Assembly (NCBI GenBank): GCA_036897095.1 | Contig: JAYMSP010001415.1 | Coordinates: 1 to 32,483 of the forward strand | Direction of reading: 5' to 3' | Length of the DNA: 32,483 nt | Source of the DNA: Plantago elongata | Taxonomy: Eukaryota > Streptophyta > Magnoliopsida > Lamiales > Plantaginaceae | Shown here: positions 1-10,560 of the stretch, piece after piece | Layout of the letters: each line of letters starts with the position of its first letter | How positions within the stretch are numbered: position 1 is the first letter of the stretch | The notes under the pieces: model-generated | Told to the model about the DNA's origin: nothing | Databases searched by the model: none | The model's input: only the letters and a program-made list of their open reading frames with translations | Made by a program: the position numbers and the translations under genes

Positions 1-1
1 T

Positions 2-1183
2 TTGTGCAACTTCACTCATAAGATCATCACCAAGCTACTGAATGACAGACTTGCTCTTGTCCTCCCATCTATTATCTTAAACAACCAAAGTGGTTTCGTC
101 AAAGGTAGACTCATTCAGGATAACATCTTGCTCACACAAGAACTTGTCCATTCATTAGATGCCAAAACAAGGGATGCTAATCTGGTGATGCAGTTGGATA
201 TGCTTAAAGCTTATGACAGGCTAACTTGGGAGTTTCTGCAGAAGATTCTAATAGCCTTTGGATTCTCAGAGGCTTGGTGTGATTTAATGCTCAGAACTTT
301 AAACAGTTGTCACTTTGGAGTGCTAGTTAATGGTGTTTCATCAGGCTTCATCGAATCTCTCCATGGTTTAAGGCAGAGAGATCCACTTTCCCCTGCACTT
401 TTCATCATTGCTGGAGAATATCTCTCAAGATAATTAAACAAATTATTCTCTGAACACACCAGTTTATACTACGTACGCCACCAAGAGAAATATGAAGGTT
501 AGTCATCTAGCATATGCTTATGACCTTATCATCTTTACCAAGGGGTGTCCTCAGGGTCTGCAGTTGATTTTGGACTTTATACATCACTATGAGAGGGTGT
601 CAGGGCAAAAACTGAACATGGCCAAAAGTAGTCTTTATGCAGGAAAAAGTGCTAATTCTAGAAGGATTGAGGATTAGTGTGGGATGTCCATTCAGAACCT
701 ACCATTCAGGTACCTGGGAGCTCCCATCTCCAAGGGTAGAAAACTCATCTCTGATTATGTCTATCTGGTGGATAAAGTAAGAATGAAGCTATCAGGCTGG
801 AACCTCAAATATCTTTCTCAGGGAGGTAGGTGGATTCTGATCAAGAGTGTATTAGCTTCTATGCCAATCTATCTTCTCCAAGTATGTCTTCCCTCATCTA
901 CCATCTTTGAGAGAATTGACTCTATTATCTCAAAGTTCTTCTGGGGTTCAACAGATGACCAAAAAAAATGCACTGGTCAAATCGGAAACCACTTTGTTTC
1001 CCACTTTCTGAAGGTGGACTGGGGATTAGAACTTTCTATGAGATTTGTCAAGCTTTTTCTCTCAAGTTATGGTTCAGATTTAGACTCCAAAGCTCTTTGT
1101 GGGCACATTGTATGCATAGAAAATATTGCCAAAGTAGGTTCCCTGGTGATGTGAAAAGAAGACGCTCTGACTCAATGGTATAG
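2..1183 (+). pseudogene. LINE reverse transcriptase domain, broken
   Basis: The reading starts inside the RT domain. GFVKGRLIQDNILLTQE near 90-150 and LDMLKAYDR near 195-220 match RT blocks of plant LINEs, and the latter carries the first catalytic aspartate. The usual LRQGDPLSP block reads LRQRDPLSP near 370-395. The catalytic [FY]ADD box near 505-515 reads YAYD, so one essential aspartate is gone. The frame changes between 433 and 492, a stop lies at 675-677, and the frame changes again near 960 inside an A-run, after which SEGGLGIR of the thumb/connection region continues. The last stop is at 1181-1183. Coding for a dead relic is well supported; its age is not known. Confidence 0.88.
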
Positions 1184-1189
1184 AAGAGG

Positions 1190-2035
1190 ATGATCAAAGT
1201 CACTCATGAAGCTCAGATGAATTGTTTCTGGGCAATTGGTAGTGGAAAATGCTATTTTGGGCATGACCAATGGCTTGAAACAGGGAAACTGAAAGATCTA
1301 GTTCATCAAGGGTCAGTTAACTCAGATCTTCTGCAGGATTTTATCAATGATGAAGGATGGATAATTGAAAAACTGCTAGTATGTCTTCCTACTTGCATTG
1401 TTACGAAAATCATCTTACTGCCAACTTCTATTTCTATGGTTGCACGTCCTATATGGAAACTTTCTGCAGATGGTTCATTTACTACCAAGTCTGCGTGGAA
1501 ATCCATCAGAAGTAGGGCCAACCACTCTAGAACCCTATATTCAATCTGGTGCCCTAGAATCCCTACCTCTGTTTCAATTTTCTGGTGGAAGTTCCTGGAT
1601 AATTGGATCCCTGTGGATGTCAGACTTCAACAAAGAGGTATTGTGTTAGCCTCCAGATGCCAATGTTGCCATTTCAAAGAAACCATCAACCATGTACTTA
1701 TGTACAATGAAGAGGCACAAAAAGTCTGGAACTATTTTGCAGACATGTTTCAAGTCACATTGGGATGCCAGGCTTCTATTGATGATAGACTCAGGTGTTG
1801 GCTGTTTTCTTCAGATAAAATTAAGAAAAGTCACATCAGGATTCTCATACCAGTCTTAATTGGTTGGTTCATGTGGAAGGCAAGAAATGAATCCAAATAT
1901 GAGGGTGTCAAAATCAAAGCCACTACAGTCATAATCAAAATCATGAACTTCATTCATCTTTCCCATTTGGCCAAGCCTTTTACTGCATATTTTTGGGATG
2001 GTGATAGAATGATTGCAGCCAGCTGGTTAGTATAG
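1190..2035 (+). pseudogene. LINE zf-RVT / connection region
   Basis: This 281-codon stretch continues the frame of the preceding RT end. Near residues 118-170 it contains IWCPRIPTSVSIFWWKFLD, then RGI..ASRCQCCHFKETINHVL, which matches the zf-RVT (reverse transcriptase zinc-binding) domain found between RT and RNase H in plant LINEs. The CxxC...H spacing (CQCC, then H of INHVL) is present. The usual CP of the second half reads YN, so zinc binding may be weakened. A stop at 2033-2035 separates it from the RNase H part. It is a degraded piece of the same element, not an independent gene. Confidence 0.8.
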
Positions 2036-2094
2036 CTTCCTGTCAAACCAAGAGTCAAGATCAAAGTTTTCTGCTGGCAAAAGCCTCCTCAACA

Positions 2095-2586
2095 ATGGGC
2101 AAAAATCAATAGTGATGGGTCATTCTAGAGTACCACATGTAGAGGTCTGCTGGGGGTGTTATCAGAGATGTCAATGGCACTATACTACAAGGGTTTCAAC
2201 TGTATTCAGGTGTTAGCTCTGTCATAATGGCTGAACTTATGGGAATTTGGCAGGGTTTGTGTCTCGTTCAGGGGATGAATCTTGACAAGGTGATTGTGGA
2301 ATCTGACTCACAATTGGCCATCCAACTTATCCTGAAGCCTCATCAAAACTGGAACTGGAAGACCAATATAGTCTTAACCAAAATCACTCACATCTGCAGG
2401 GAGTTGGAGGTAAGGTTCTCTCACACTTATAGAGAAGCTAATGCAGCTGCAGATCACTTGGCTTCTGCTGCTCTGAAGGAGAGAAGAACATGTGTGTATA
2501 CACCTGCACAATTGCCTGTTAGAGTGAGGCAACTGGCCTATGGAGACAAGACTGGACTATCATACATCAGAAGAGTAAATGGGTGA
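2095..2586 (+). pseudogene. LINE C-terminal RNase H domain, interrupted
   Basis: INSDGSF near 2107-2126 is the first strand and catalytic aspartate of RVT_3-type RNase H. It is followed at once by a TAG stop, and the continuing homology lies in another frame. From 2227 the reading includes AELMGIWQGL (catalytic glutamate), VIVESDSQLAI (second aspartate) and YREANAAADHLA (the R-x-x-N-x-x-A-D end motif). All are standard for the RNase H that closes plant LINE ORF2. The stop is at 2584-2586. Active-site residues survive, but the frame is broken upstream. Confidence 0.85.
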
Positions 2587-5059
2587 TTTCTTTGATTTTC
2601 TTCACACATTGGCTTGGTACCTCAGATTTCTTTTAACTTTTTGGCTCTACTGGTCTCTACTTGAGTGTATTCAGTGTATAGTTGTGCCTTCCTTTGAATG
2701 GAGCTTGGCCTTGATCATTAGCCTTTGGGAAGGGAGGATCTACACATTTTTGTCAACTAGTGATGATAGTACTTGGAGAGATTCTATCATCCTAGACTGC
2801 CTTGAACTGCATTCATCTTCATTTGTGGGATTTATTAGTGGTCAGTTTGGTATTGTTTTGCATGGTACAGAGTTTAGAGGGGTATCTCTCCCCCTTCTTT
2901 CACTTACTTCTACTGAGCTGTGTTCTGTCATATCTTTTCCTTTCTTCATTTCTGTAGAGTCTCACATATTCATCTTGCTGCACACACTTGTTCTTTGGAT
3001 GCGGCTATGGTTTTTGTTTGATTTGCCAGTATGCTTCATCCTATTTCTACAGGTCCATTTCAATACTAAGCCTTGTTGTCATTGGTTAACTAAGGTGGGA
3101 ACTTTTTGGGAGGGAAGGAGCATTTCCAGTAGAAAGGTTAGGGATTGGAGGGGTCCTAATCTTTCTTCAGTTTTTTGGCTGCATTCATGCATTTTTGAGT
3201 GTGATTGTGGAAACAAGAAGGGTAAGGTAATGGTATTTATATTGTCGATGAGAGTTCCCCTCCATCCCCTCTCACTAGTGATCTCTTTCATTTGCTTCTT
3301 GTTCATTCCTTCCCTCTATTTCATTTCTGCTAGACCACACATTGATATGTTTCTGCACACACATGAGGAACATGGACATGAATTTGGCAGGTTTATAATT
3401 GGTGAACATGAACATAAAATGTGCAGGGCTTATATCACTTACTCAATTTTCTGTTTCCATGTTATATGCATATCTACTCAGCTCGTCATTCATTTTTCTC
3501 ACCTGAGTACCTTTGCATATATGCATCACTTCACCAAACTCATCCATGGCTGCATTGGCTCTACATACTCATTATGTATTTTTCTGTTGCCCTTGAAGTT
3601 GAGGAGGTATAGTAGAAAAAAGATAAAGGAAGGAGACTGCAAAAAAACAATATTACAGTTGCAAAAAAAATCATTATGATGGAGTGAACTGCAAAAAAGG
3701 AATATACAGTTCGTAAGAGGTCAAAAACAGAAAGAATCAGACCCAAAAGACTGTTAAAATCTTAAGTTTGTACAGTGCATTCATTCTTGTTTTGCACAGG
3801 TGGAGTTGGCAATTATTTGATCCTTTGTTACATTTGTTCAGGGTGGGGAGAGCATTTTTTCTGTGTGTCTGTAAGTGGACTGCAGTTTGGAGAGACTGCA
3901 GTCTCTTACTTTGGTCTTTCATGCATTCATTATATCACCTGGGTGGGTTCATAGGAAAACTGAGGTCTGTTAGGTGCTCTTCTAGCTTCAGGGGAGTATC
4001 TCTCCCTCCCCAATCACTTGTCTACCCCTTTACTGAATATTGTTTATCATCTGCTGGTGTTTCTTTCAATAGCCACACTTCTTTTGACTGCATTGCACAC
4101 ACAGGCTGTAAGGGATGTGAAATTAATGTAAATTTCAAAAGGCTAGGCCGTTGTAACGATGTTGCTGCTGCATATGGTTATGATGTGGATCTGTGTATAT
4201 TTTCTTCATGAATTATAGTAGATGGATTCGTAGTTACAGGGTCACTGAGGGGAGGATTGGTTTTAGATTGGAACTTACGTCTCAACAAGTTAACTTCAGG
4301 AACTGCAAAAGAGTAGAAGCTGACCTGCTGAAGCTCCAATGGATGAGAAGTCGATTGAACAGGTTATACAGTCATCTGACACAAGCTGTAAAAAATGGCA
4401 ATGTTGGCTTTGGTTGTGGGGTGGACAAAAGGTTCTGCATACCTGATCTTGGGAGTAAGCACAGAATTAATTTCGAATCTGCACATTGGTACCGAGAACG
4501 GGGCTTGGCTAACCTGTGAATGGAATTGGATGTGGATCGAAATAGGGTACGAGTACGATCTTGGCACTGACGATGGAATGGAGCTTGGAACTGTGTATGG
4601 CACTAGAACAGGGACAGAACAAAACATATGGTATGGGACTGTGCCCATTATCCCTGCTCAGGGGCACGATGGGAGTCTCAATTGCAGGAAATGGCACTAC
4701 TGCAGTGTGTTTAGGCATGTCTTATGGGGAATTGCTGGAGATTGGCACGGTACATGGTATGGGGCTTGGCACTATGGAATTGTGTGTCGTAATGGGATTT
4801 GGCACCGTATTCCCGAGACGCATAGCAACTATGTGGCTCGAATACTGTCTTTTGGGAACTTCATTGAGGCTTATGATTTGTATATCTCCTCTACTTCATC
4901 TAAGCCTCCTTTTGTTGATCTAGTAAATTTTGTACATGTTGGTTTCATGGTAGCTAGATTAGCTATTTGGGTATTTTGGTGGGTTGTAATTATTATGCGA
5001 CTCTTGGTGTTCACGGGTTCTCTTCAACCGCCATGATTAATACATATATATAAAATCCA
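2587..5059 (+). other. LINE 3' region (untranslated tail)
   Basis: About 2.5 kb of T-rich sequence lies between the RNase H stop and the 3' stem-loop. Long open frames cross it (for example 2579-3679), but their products are Phe/Leu/Ser-rich with no recognisable domain, so I treat them as chance. Two related segments, near 2872-2920 and 3985-4035, share the word GTATCTCTCCC with further similarity around it, so the tail contains an internal direct duplication. A perfect 16-nt palindrome, AGAGACTGCAGTCTCT, sits at 3891-3906. Confidence 0.6.
4485..4815 (+). repeat. Degenerate GGNAC/GGNAT periodic repeat in the LINE tail
   Basis: GGYAC-, GGAAC- and GGNAT-type words recur at short spacing through this stretch. 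Read on the plus strand they give many GT/GM/GI dipeptides, and on the minus strand a VP/SP-rich string. This looks like a decayed short-unit minisatellite rather than coding sequence. Confidence 0.5.
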
Positions 5060-5090
5060 AGAGCTTAGGCTCTCTTAAAAAAAAAAAAAA
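5060..5090 (+). other. LINE 3' stem-loop and poly(A) tail
   Basis: AGAGC-TTAG-GCTCT at 5060-5073 can form a 5-bp stem with a 4-nt loop. It is followed after three bases by 14 consecutive A at 5077-5090. A short stem-loop just before the poly(A) is known at the 3' end of several LINE families, where the reverse transcriptase recognises its template. Here it marks the element's 3' boundary. Confidence 0.65.
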
Positions 5091-5744
5091 CTATTGTGTA
5101 TATATATACAAATGAACAAACAAAATTTAATTTAGCCAAACACATCATTTGCAAGTTTTAATTCAGTTTGCAAATTTGACCCTCACTTAAACAAATCGTG
5201 TGCAAATAACTCCAATGTGGAGCTGTTTGCACAACTTTGATACTCGGAGTTGCTCCGGTGTGGAGCTGCTCCATTAGAGTATTTTAGCTTGGTTGGACAG
5301 TTTATAGCTCCAAATGGAGATGATCCAGATGGAGCTGTGAAATAACTTCTCCATTTGAGTTGTTACATCTCCATCTGAGATGTTACAACTCCATCAGAGT
5401 TGTTTACAAAGCTCCATCAAAGTTATTACAACTCCGGCTATCTCCGGTGGAGCTTTATCTTCCTTCCTTAAATTTTTTTTATTTCAATCAAACTTCCAAT
5501 TTGGTCCGAAAAATATTTTTGATTTATATTTAGGTGATCTAAAAATCTTACATTATGAAAATTATAATTATATTGTGAAAATTATAAAGGCCCCTATAAT
5601 TTTTAATTAATTGTATTAACCAATAAATAAGGTACTTGACAACAAAGTGCAGCTCAGTTGGTAAGAAGCTCCACCTCCAACCAATAGGTCGGGGTTCGAG
5701 TCATCCTTTAACCGTTTAAGAAAAAAATCAATAAATAAGTTACT
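5091..5744 (+). repeat. Repeat block 1 (GGAGYT-rich), interrupted by LINE and SINE
   Basis: This block matches 5843-6495 in the same orientation. Shared anchors are GTTTGCAAATTTGACCCTCA (near 5166 and 5921), GTTTGCACAACTTTGAT (5225 and 6116) and a TTGTATTAAC...AATAAATAAGGTACT end (5611 and 6467). The core, about 5210-5460, is packed with TGGAGCT, GGAGTTG, AGCTCCA and CAACTCC words in both orientations, giving many small inverted repeats. I find no clear terminal inverted repeats. It is a repeat family I cannot name. Confidence 0.7.
5637..5728 (+). mobile_element. Short tRNA-derived SINE with target-site duplication
   Basis: An A-box-like AGCTCAGTTGGT at 5651-5662 and a B box GGTTCGAGTCA at 5693-5703 sit at tRNA-like spacing, followed by an A-rich tail at 5719-5727. 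The insertion is flanked by CAATAAATAAGGTACT (5621-5636) and CAATAAATAAGTTACT (5729-5744), 15 of 16 identical, as expected for target-primed integration. The paralogous repeat copy has the same site uninterrupted near 6477-6492. It is unusually short, about 92 bp, and so may be a 3'-truncated or minimal SINE. It is not a tRNA gene: no acceptor-stem pairing was found. Confidence 0.8.
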
Positions 5745-5842
5745 CAATAAAAAAAGAAAAAATATCATATATCACCCCTACTAAATATCTTCTTCTCATA
5801 TTATTCCCTAAATGAACAATCACATCTAGATCTAAATATTTA

Positions 5843-6495
5843 TCAACTATTACATATATGTCCAAATTAACAAATAAAATTTAATTAGTCAAACACACAA
5901 TTTCACACGTTTTAATGCAGTTTGCAAATTTGACCCTCACTTAAAATAAAGTATATTTACTTCAAATTCAAAATTATATTTTATAACTTATAATAGTCAA
6001 CAAACTAATATATATAATATTTAAAATAAAACGAAAAATTTGTTAGAAAATCAAAAGTAAAAAAAATTGGGAAGTGGTAAGAGTTGTAAAAACTCCAATC
6101 AACTCCACCAGAGTTGTTTGCACAACTTTGATGGCCGGAGTTGCTCTGATGTGGAGCTTCTCCATTAGAGTTGTTTTAGCTCCGGTTGAACAATTTACAG
6201 CTCCAACTTGAGATACTCCTAATGGAGCTGTGGAAATAAGTTCTCCATTTGAGTTGTTTACAAAGCTCCATCAAAGTTGTTACAGCTCCAGCTATCTCCG
6301 GTGGAACTTTGTTTTCATTCCTCATTTTTTTAAAAATTTCAATCAAACTTTCAATTTGATCCTGAAATTATTTCTGATTTTACATTAATTTAAGTCCAAG
6401 ATTTTACATTATGAAACCTATAATTATATTGTGAAAATTATAACGGCCGCTATAATTTTTAGTTTATTGTATTAACAAATAAATAAGGTACTCAA
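5843..6495 (+). repeat. Repeat block 2 (GGAGYT-rich), lacking the SINE
   Basis: This is the second direct copy of the block at 5091-5744. It carries roughly 140 extra AT-rich bases (about 5943-6090) between the TTGACCCTCA anchor and the GGAGYT core, and it lacks the SINE at the matching ATAAATAAGGTACT site. The left edge aligns as AACTATTAC..., and in copy 1 the LINE poly(A) abuts the same point, so the LINE insertion probably cut copy 1 there. Confidence 0.7.
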
Positions 6496-6661
6496 AAAGA
6501 AAAGGAAAATAAAGGGTTTAAGTTTAATTAGGAAGGAATAAATGATATCAAATTGACAAAATAAGTTCATGTTTGGGATCATTTCTTTAGTTAATGAATA
6601 AATGACTTATATGTTATTGTTAAACTAATATGGACTAAAGTGTAATTAGAACATCTACAAT

Positions 6662-7971
6662 ATTCATTTAAATTTTAGACATCTTACGTAAAATTTTAAT
6701 ACGGTTGAGCAAAGTCCATCTTAGGTGAAATTTCAGCTTTGCCATTTATTTTCACTTTTCAGAAAAGTTAACGCATTTGATGGAGAATTATGTTCCATGA
6801 ACTTTTGCTAGATAAAACGTGATGCTAACGTTTTACCATGCATATTAATTATAAGTTTGGTGATCTTTTATAATGATGTTCATTTAGTATATTTTATTAT
6901 CCAATATCAAGATTGTTATGTGAGAGTAGCATATTCCCCGCACAAGGTTGTTTAAACTATTTTATTTTGTCCTTCCATTTTAATTTATTATTAAACGTAA
7001 ATTATATCGTTTTGTGAAATCAGTTGCATATTCAGAATGTATATATTTTATTGTTTAATTTTTTTTGTATGTTAACTGTATATATAGTTTTTATTAAATC
7101 TTATATAAGTTCATCAAGAACACTCCTAAATTTATTTTGAACATACATTTAATTCGTTGTGCCAAGACGAATACATCTAAAATTTTTCGACTTTATTACT
7201 CGCAAGTTTTCTTAAAGTCGGCTAACAACAATATTATCTACAATAAGATAAATTTCATGCTTTTATTTTATTCAATAAGCTCCACCATATGGTGTTGAAG
7301 TGGTTGCAAAATATTACGCGGGACATATTTGATTTGGATACGGTATCCCTTTATTTTTATTCTTAAATGTCAGAAGGGTGTTTTGAATTTTTCACAGTTC
7401 CTGGTTTAGTAAGGATAATCCGATAAGTTCAAATATTTACTTAAGTATATATTTCAACGTTATTTCTTATATATGACTAGATATACAATTTATATTAAAT
7501 CTATTATACTTTTTCAATAAAATTTCAAAAAATATTTTGAAAAATATATTAAATTCGTCGTGACAAGACGAATCCATATAAGTCAATCTTGGATACTATT
7601 ATTAATCTCCTTAATTAAATTACTTTATTCTTTAAAATAAAATTTATATTTAATAAATAATATAATATAATATGATTTTAAAATTAGAATATTTATTAAA
7701 TATTTAATATCTCGCACATGTTTAATAAGATATTAGATTTTTCGAATCTATGGTAAAGTAGAGTCCAAATAGGCAAATAAAAATTTTGTTACGTGATTTT
7801 TTTTTTATCAGATAAACCATGAGCCTAATGTTTCAACATTTCAATTATAAATTGGGTCTTCTTATATAATACTCACAATAATATATAAAGTTGATGGGCT
7901 AAATCCCCACCAGATTCATTCGAATTTTAGACTTCTTACATGAAATTTTGATACGGTTGAGCAGAGTCCAT
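6662..7971 (+). repeat. Dispersed direct repeats sharing ACGGTTGAGC.AAGTCCAT-type words
   Basis: Bases 6662-6719 and 7914-7971 match at 51 of 58 positions by eye, including CGGTTGAGC followed by AGTCCAT. A third, weaker copy begins near 7746. A second shared segment (GATAAA...TAATTATAA) is near 6811 and 7806. A separate pair around ATTCGT.GTG.CAAGACGAAT occurs near 7153 and 7552, and the latter is itself an inverted repeat (ATTCGTC/GACGAAT). No coding sequence is visible here. Confidence 0.55.
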
Positions 7972-9369
7972 ATAGGGGAAAATATTTACATATCTCACGT
8001 TATTAAGCAATTTGATTATTACAAAATTTTCTAGATATGTCCGTATAATCTTCAACTGATATTGAGGAATGAGGTATCAACACACATGGATGGATATTGA
8101 ATTATGCAATCAAGGCGGTTTATGATATATAGCTTCGTTTGTGGACAAGAACTATCCAGGTAAAATCATGAACAATGTTGATGGGAAGTATGTTTATGCA
8201 TGTAAACTATATGGATTATATTTGAATTTCACATACATCTTAGGATTATTGCATTTGAGAGATCATCATTTCACTTGCAGGGTTTGCAAAGTGACTTTTT
8301 ATATTTATATTATATAATCATAATAAGTATATATGTAAACATTAAAGATGGTGAATACATGCTCGATTACTCGAGAATTCATATGCAAAGCAGTTAAAAT
8401 TCTGACAGTGATTCAAAATGAACAAAGTCAATCCTAAAGCTCGACCTTTTGTATCATAAATTGTCGTAGCATTATTATTGAAATTAAAGATAAAGATATG
8501 GTCTTGCATAAAGCCAAAAGCACAAAGTGTTAAACGTATACATAATGTCAACATTATTAATGAGAACCAATACCACATGAGATTCATGTTTAATCGTGTA
8601 GGAGTGCGCCTTGCTCTGAAGATATATGAACGGTTAACGATATTTAATTATGATTCATACAAGTCTGCATGTGGCACATTAGTCTTATTTGATGATAGAG
8701 AGTATGATAGTGGAATAATTGACACTTCTTCTTCCCCGGTCATCTACTCACAATCATTCTATATCACATCATGTCAATTTTGAAAGATGTTTTATCGAAA
8801 ACATGTGAATTCGTATGATATGACCTATTAAAAAAACAACACATGAGAAAAACAATTCATGTACTAACAACTAGGGTTTAATATTTTTATTAGACATACT
8901 TAAACATAACCGCTTTATTACATTCACATTACAAATATATATCTAAAACTCTCAGATGATCGTATTAAAGATTTGTCATTATTGAAGATTGAGAAACTTC
9001 TAAGATCAAACTATTGTTGCTTGACAATATCAATGTTTGCATATACCTTCAAATGACTTCCTAAATAATGCTATGAATCATTTATAGTGGATGAGTCCAA
9101 CGTGTGAAATCCTCAATTTAACTAAAAAATTGAGATTGCAGGTAAATTTTTAGTTTTGAGGCTTTTGTTTTGTTAAAAATTATGAACAATATAATTAATT
9201 AACATTAAATTTACATCATATGAAGTTAGAAAAATGCTTCCTTTCACAAAAATAATACCACACATGTTTTTGCGTAAACTTTTGGTGGTGGGATGGGGGT
9301 ACCCGAGCGAATTGTTTTTTCTATTTCGCTAACATAAATTTCTCACATATTTTCATAATTTTATTTATG
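7972..9369. other. AT-rich intergenic stretch, no assignable gene
   Basis: The longest open stretch is 8478-8783 (+, 101 codons, starting MKLKIKIW and ending TSCQF). It is hydrophilic and fairly balanced in composition, but I recognise no domain. A plausible splice acceptor (TTTCACTTGCAG, ending 8280) and donor (CCAGGTAAAAT near 8157) lie upstream, so an exon relic is possible. I do not call a gene. No RNA gene or clear transposon ends were seen. Confidence 0.3.
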
Positions 9370-9412
9370 GTCGGGTGGAGGAGGGGATAGAGTGGATTCT
9401 AGGGGGATTGTG

Positions 9413-10560
9413 CGTCAAGTTCGGTACATGTAAGCTTTTAAATGGTCTACCCTCTGCCTTACCCAACATGAACCCGCAAAAGACCCGTACATATGTAATG
9501 ATGTTCGGGTACGGATCGAGTATTTACCCGTACCCATACAGAACCCGATAATCAGGTTCTAAACCCGACCTGAGCTACAAACCCATTTAGGACCCGAACC
9601 CAGCCCGATCTGGTACTTTTTTTCTTTTATACCAATTAACACTTCTTTTCTCATCTAAACAGAGCAGCAAACTGAAAACGAATGTTTACCCCAAAATAAA
9701 AGTAAACACTATCTCTTCTCTACTATTTGATTGTCATTTATTTTGCTCGCCTTCAGGGGCAGACTTTGGAATTTTGGCGAGGGGTAGCACATTTTTTAAA
9801 ATACTATAATATTTAAATTTTAATACATAATTTTCAAGATTCTAATTTTAGAAATATATATAGTTTTATAAAATAAATGTAGCTCTACCATTTAATAAAT
9901 TTTTTAGAAAAGTCTTATTTTAATTTATTAAAAAACAAAAAAATTAACAATGTAAAGGTATACGTCAATATAAATTTATTTTAAGAGAAGAATGCAAAAA
10001 AGAACAAAAATTTTAATAAACAAAAAAGGTTTTGAAAAATTGTACAAGAAGAATAATGTAAGCTTATATAATTATATACGTTGTAAGCCAAATAATAATT
10101 CTTGATAATTAAGAAAGGAAAATGAGTACTAAAAGAACAAAGAAAAAGGAAACAATAGAAAAATTAATCAAAAAGGTAAAAGAATAAAGAAAAAGACTGT
10201 AATAATAAATCTAATCTTACATATTGTAGAGTTATTGCATACCAACTGTGCTATACCATTATTTGCCCACTTTATTAATTCGGAAAAATATAACTAAAGT
10301 ATTGTAAATCTTTAAATAGAGGTATAATGAACATTTTTCATATCCAAAATCGAGGGGTAGCACTTGCTATTCCGTGCCCCCCTGTGGGGCTGCCCATGCT
10401 CACCTGTGGGTTAAATTCAGATCTGTTTATGTATGGGCTGGATCAGGATTGAATTTTAGTGTATGTCTGATTTTGGACAGGGTGAGTTTTGGACGGGGTG
10501 TGGGTGTACCCGACTCAAACTTGACATAAATGGTTTGTCGAGTTTTAAGGTTTGGTCTGG
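9413..10560. repeat. ACCCG/CGGGT-rich hAT-like terminal debris
   Basis: Between about 9460 and 9610 ACCCG words recur (AACCCGC, GACCCG, TACCCGTACCC, AACCCGA, GACCCGAACCC). From about 10400 to 10520 the complementary G-rich sense (GGGTT, GGGCTGG, GGACGGGG) predominates. ACCCG-dense subterminal regions are common in plant hAT-type non-autonomous elements. I cannot define both ends, so this is a probable decayed element split by the insertion at 9753-10396. Confidence 0.4.
9753..10396. mobile_element. Candidate 0.64 kb hAT-like non-autonomous element
   Basis: The left end reads TCAGGGGCAG and the right end CTGCCCA, giving a short imperfect terminal inverted repeat around GGGCAG. Flanks GCTCGCCT (9745-9752) and GCTCACCT (10398-10405) match at 7 of 8, consistent with the 8-bp duplication made by hAT elements. 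The word CGAGGGGTAGCAC occurs near both ends in the same orientation (about 9778 and 10352), which is unusual for a simple TIR element. The interior is AT-rich and non-coding. Confidence 0.45.

Larger units (their letters stand above)
1..5090 (+). mobile_element. Decayed plant LINE (non-LTR retrotransposon), 5' end outside the window
   Basis: In order this stretch holds remains of a reverse transcriptase, a zinc-binding zf-RVT segment, an RNase H domain, about 2.5 kb of 3' region, a small 3' stem-loop and a 14-nt poly(A) run. That is the order of plant L1-type LINEs carrying an RNase H. The endonuclease and ORF1 would lie before base 1. Several frame changes and in-frame stops make it non-autonomous. 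Sequence right after the poly(A) matches the interior of a repeat that recurs near 5843, which suggests the LINE landed inside an existing copy of that repeat. Its target-site duplication cannot be tested because the 5' end is missing. Confidence 0.9.

Noticed and set aside
2579-3679. 366-codon open frame after the LINE RNase H
   Set aside because: Product is Phe/Leu/Ser-rich with no domain; it lies in the T-rich LINE tail, where chance open frames are expected.
4395-5036. 213-codon open frame with GT-rich text
   Set aside because: It follows a decayed short-period repeat and LINE tail sequence; all three frames are open nearby, so it is a composition effect.
5640-5728. tRNA gene
   Set aside because: Good A and B boxes but no acceptor or anticodon stem, an A-rich tail and a 16-bp target duplication; it is a SINE.
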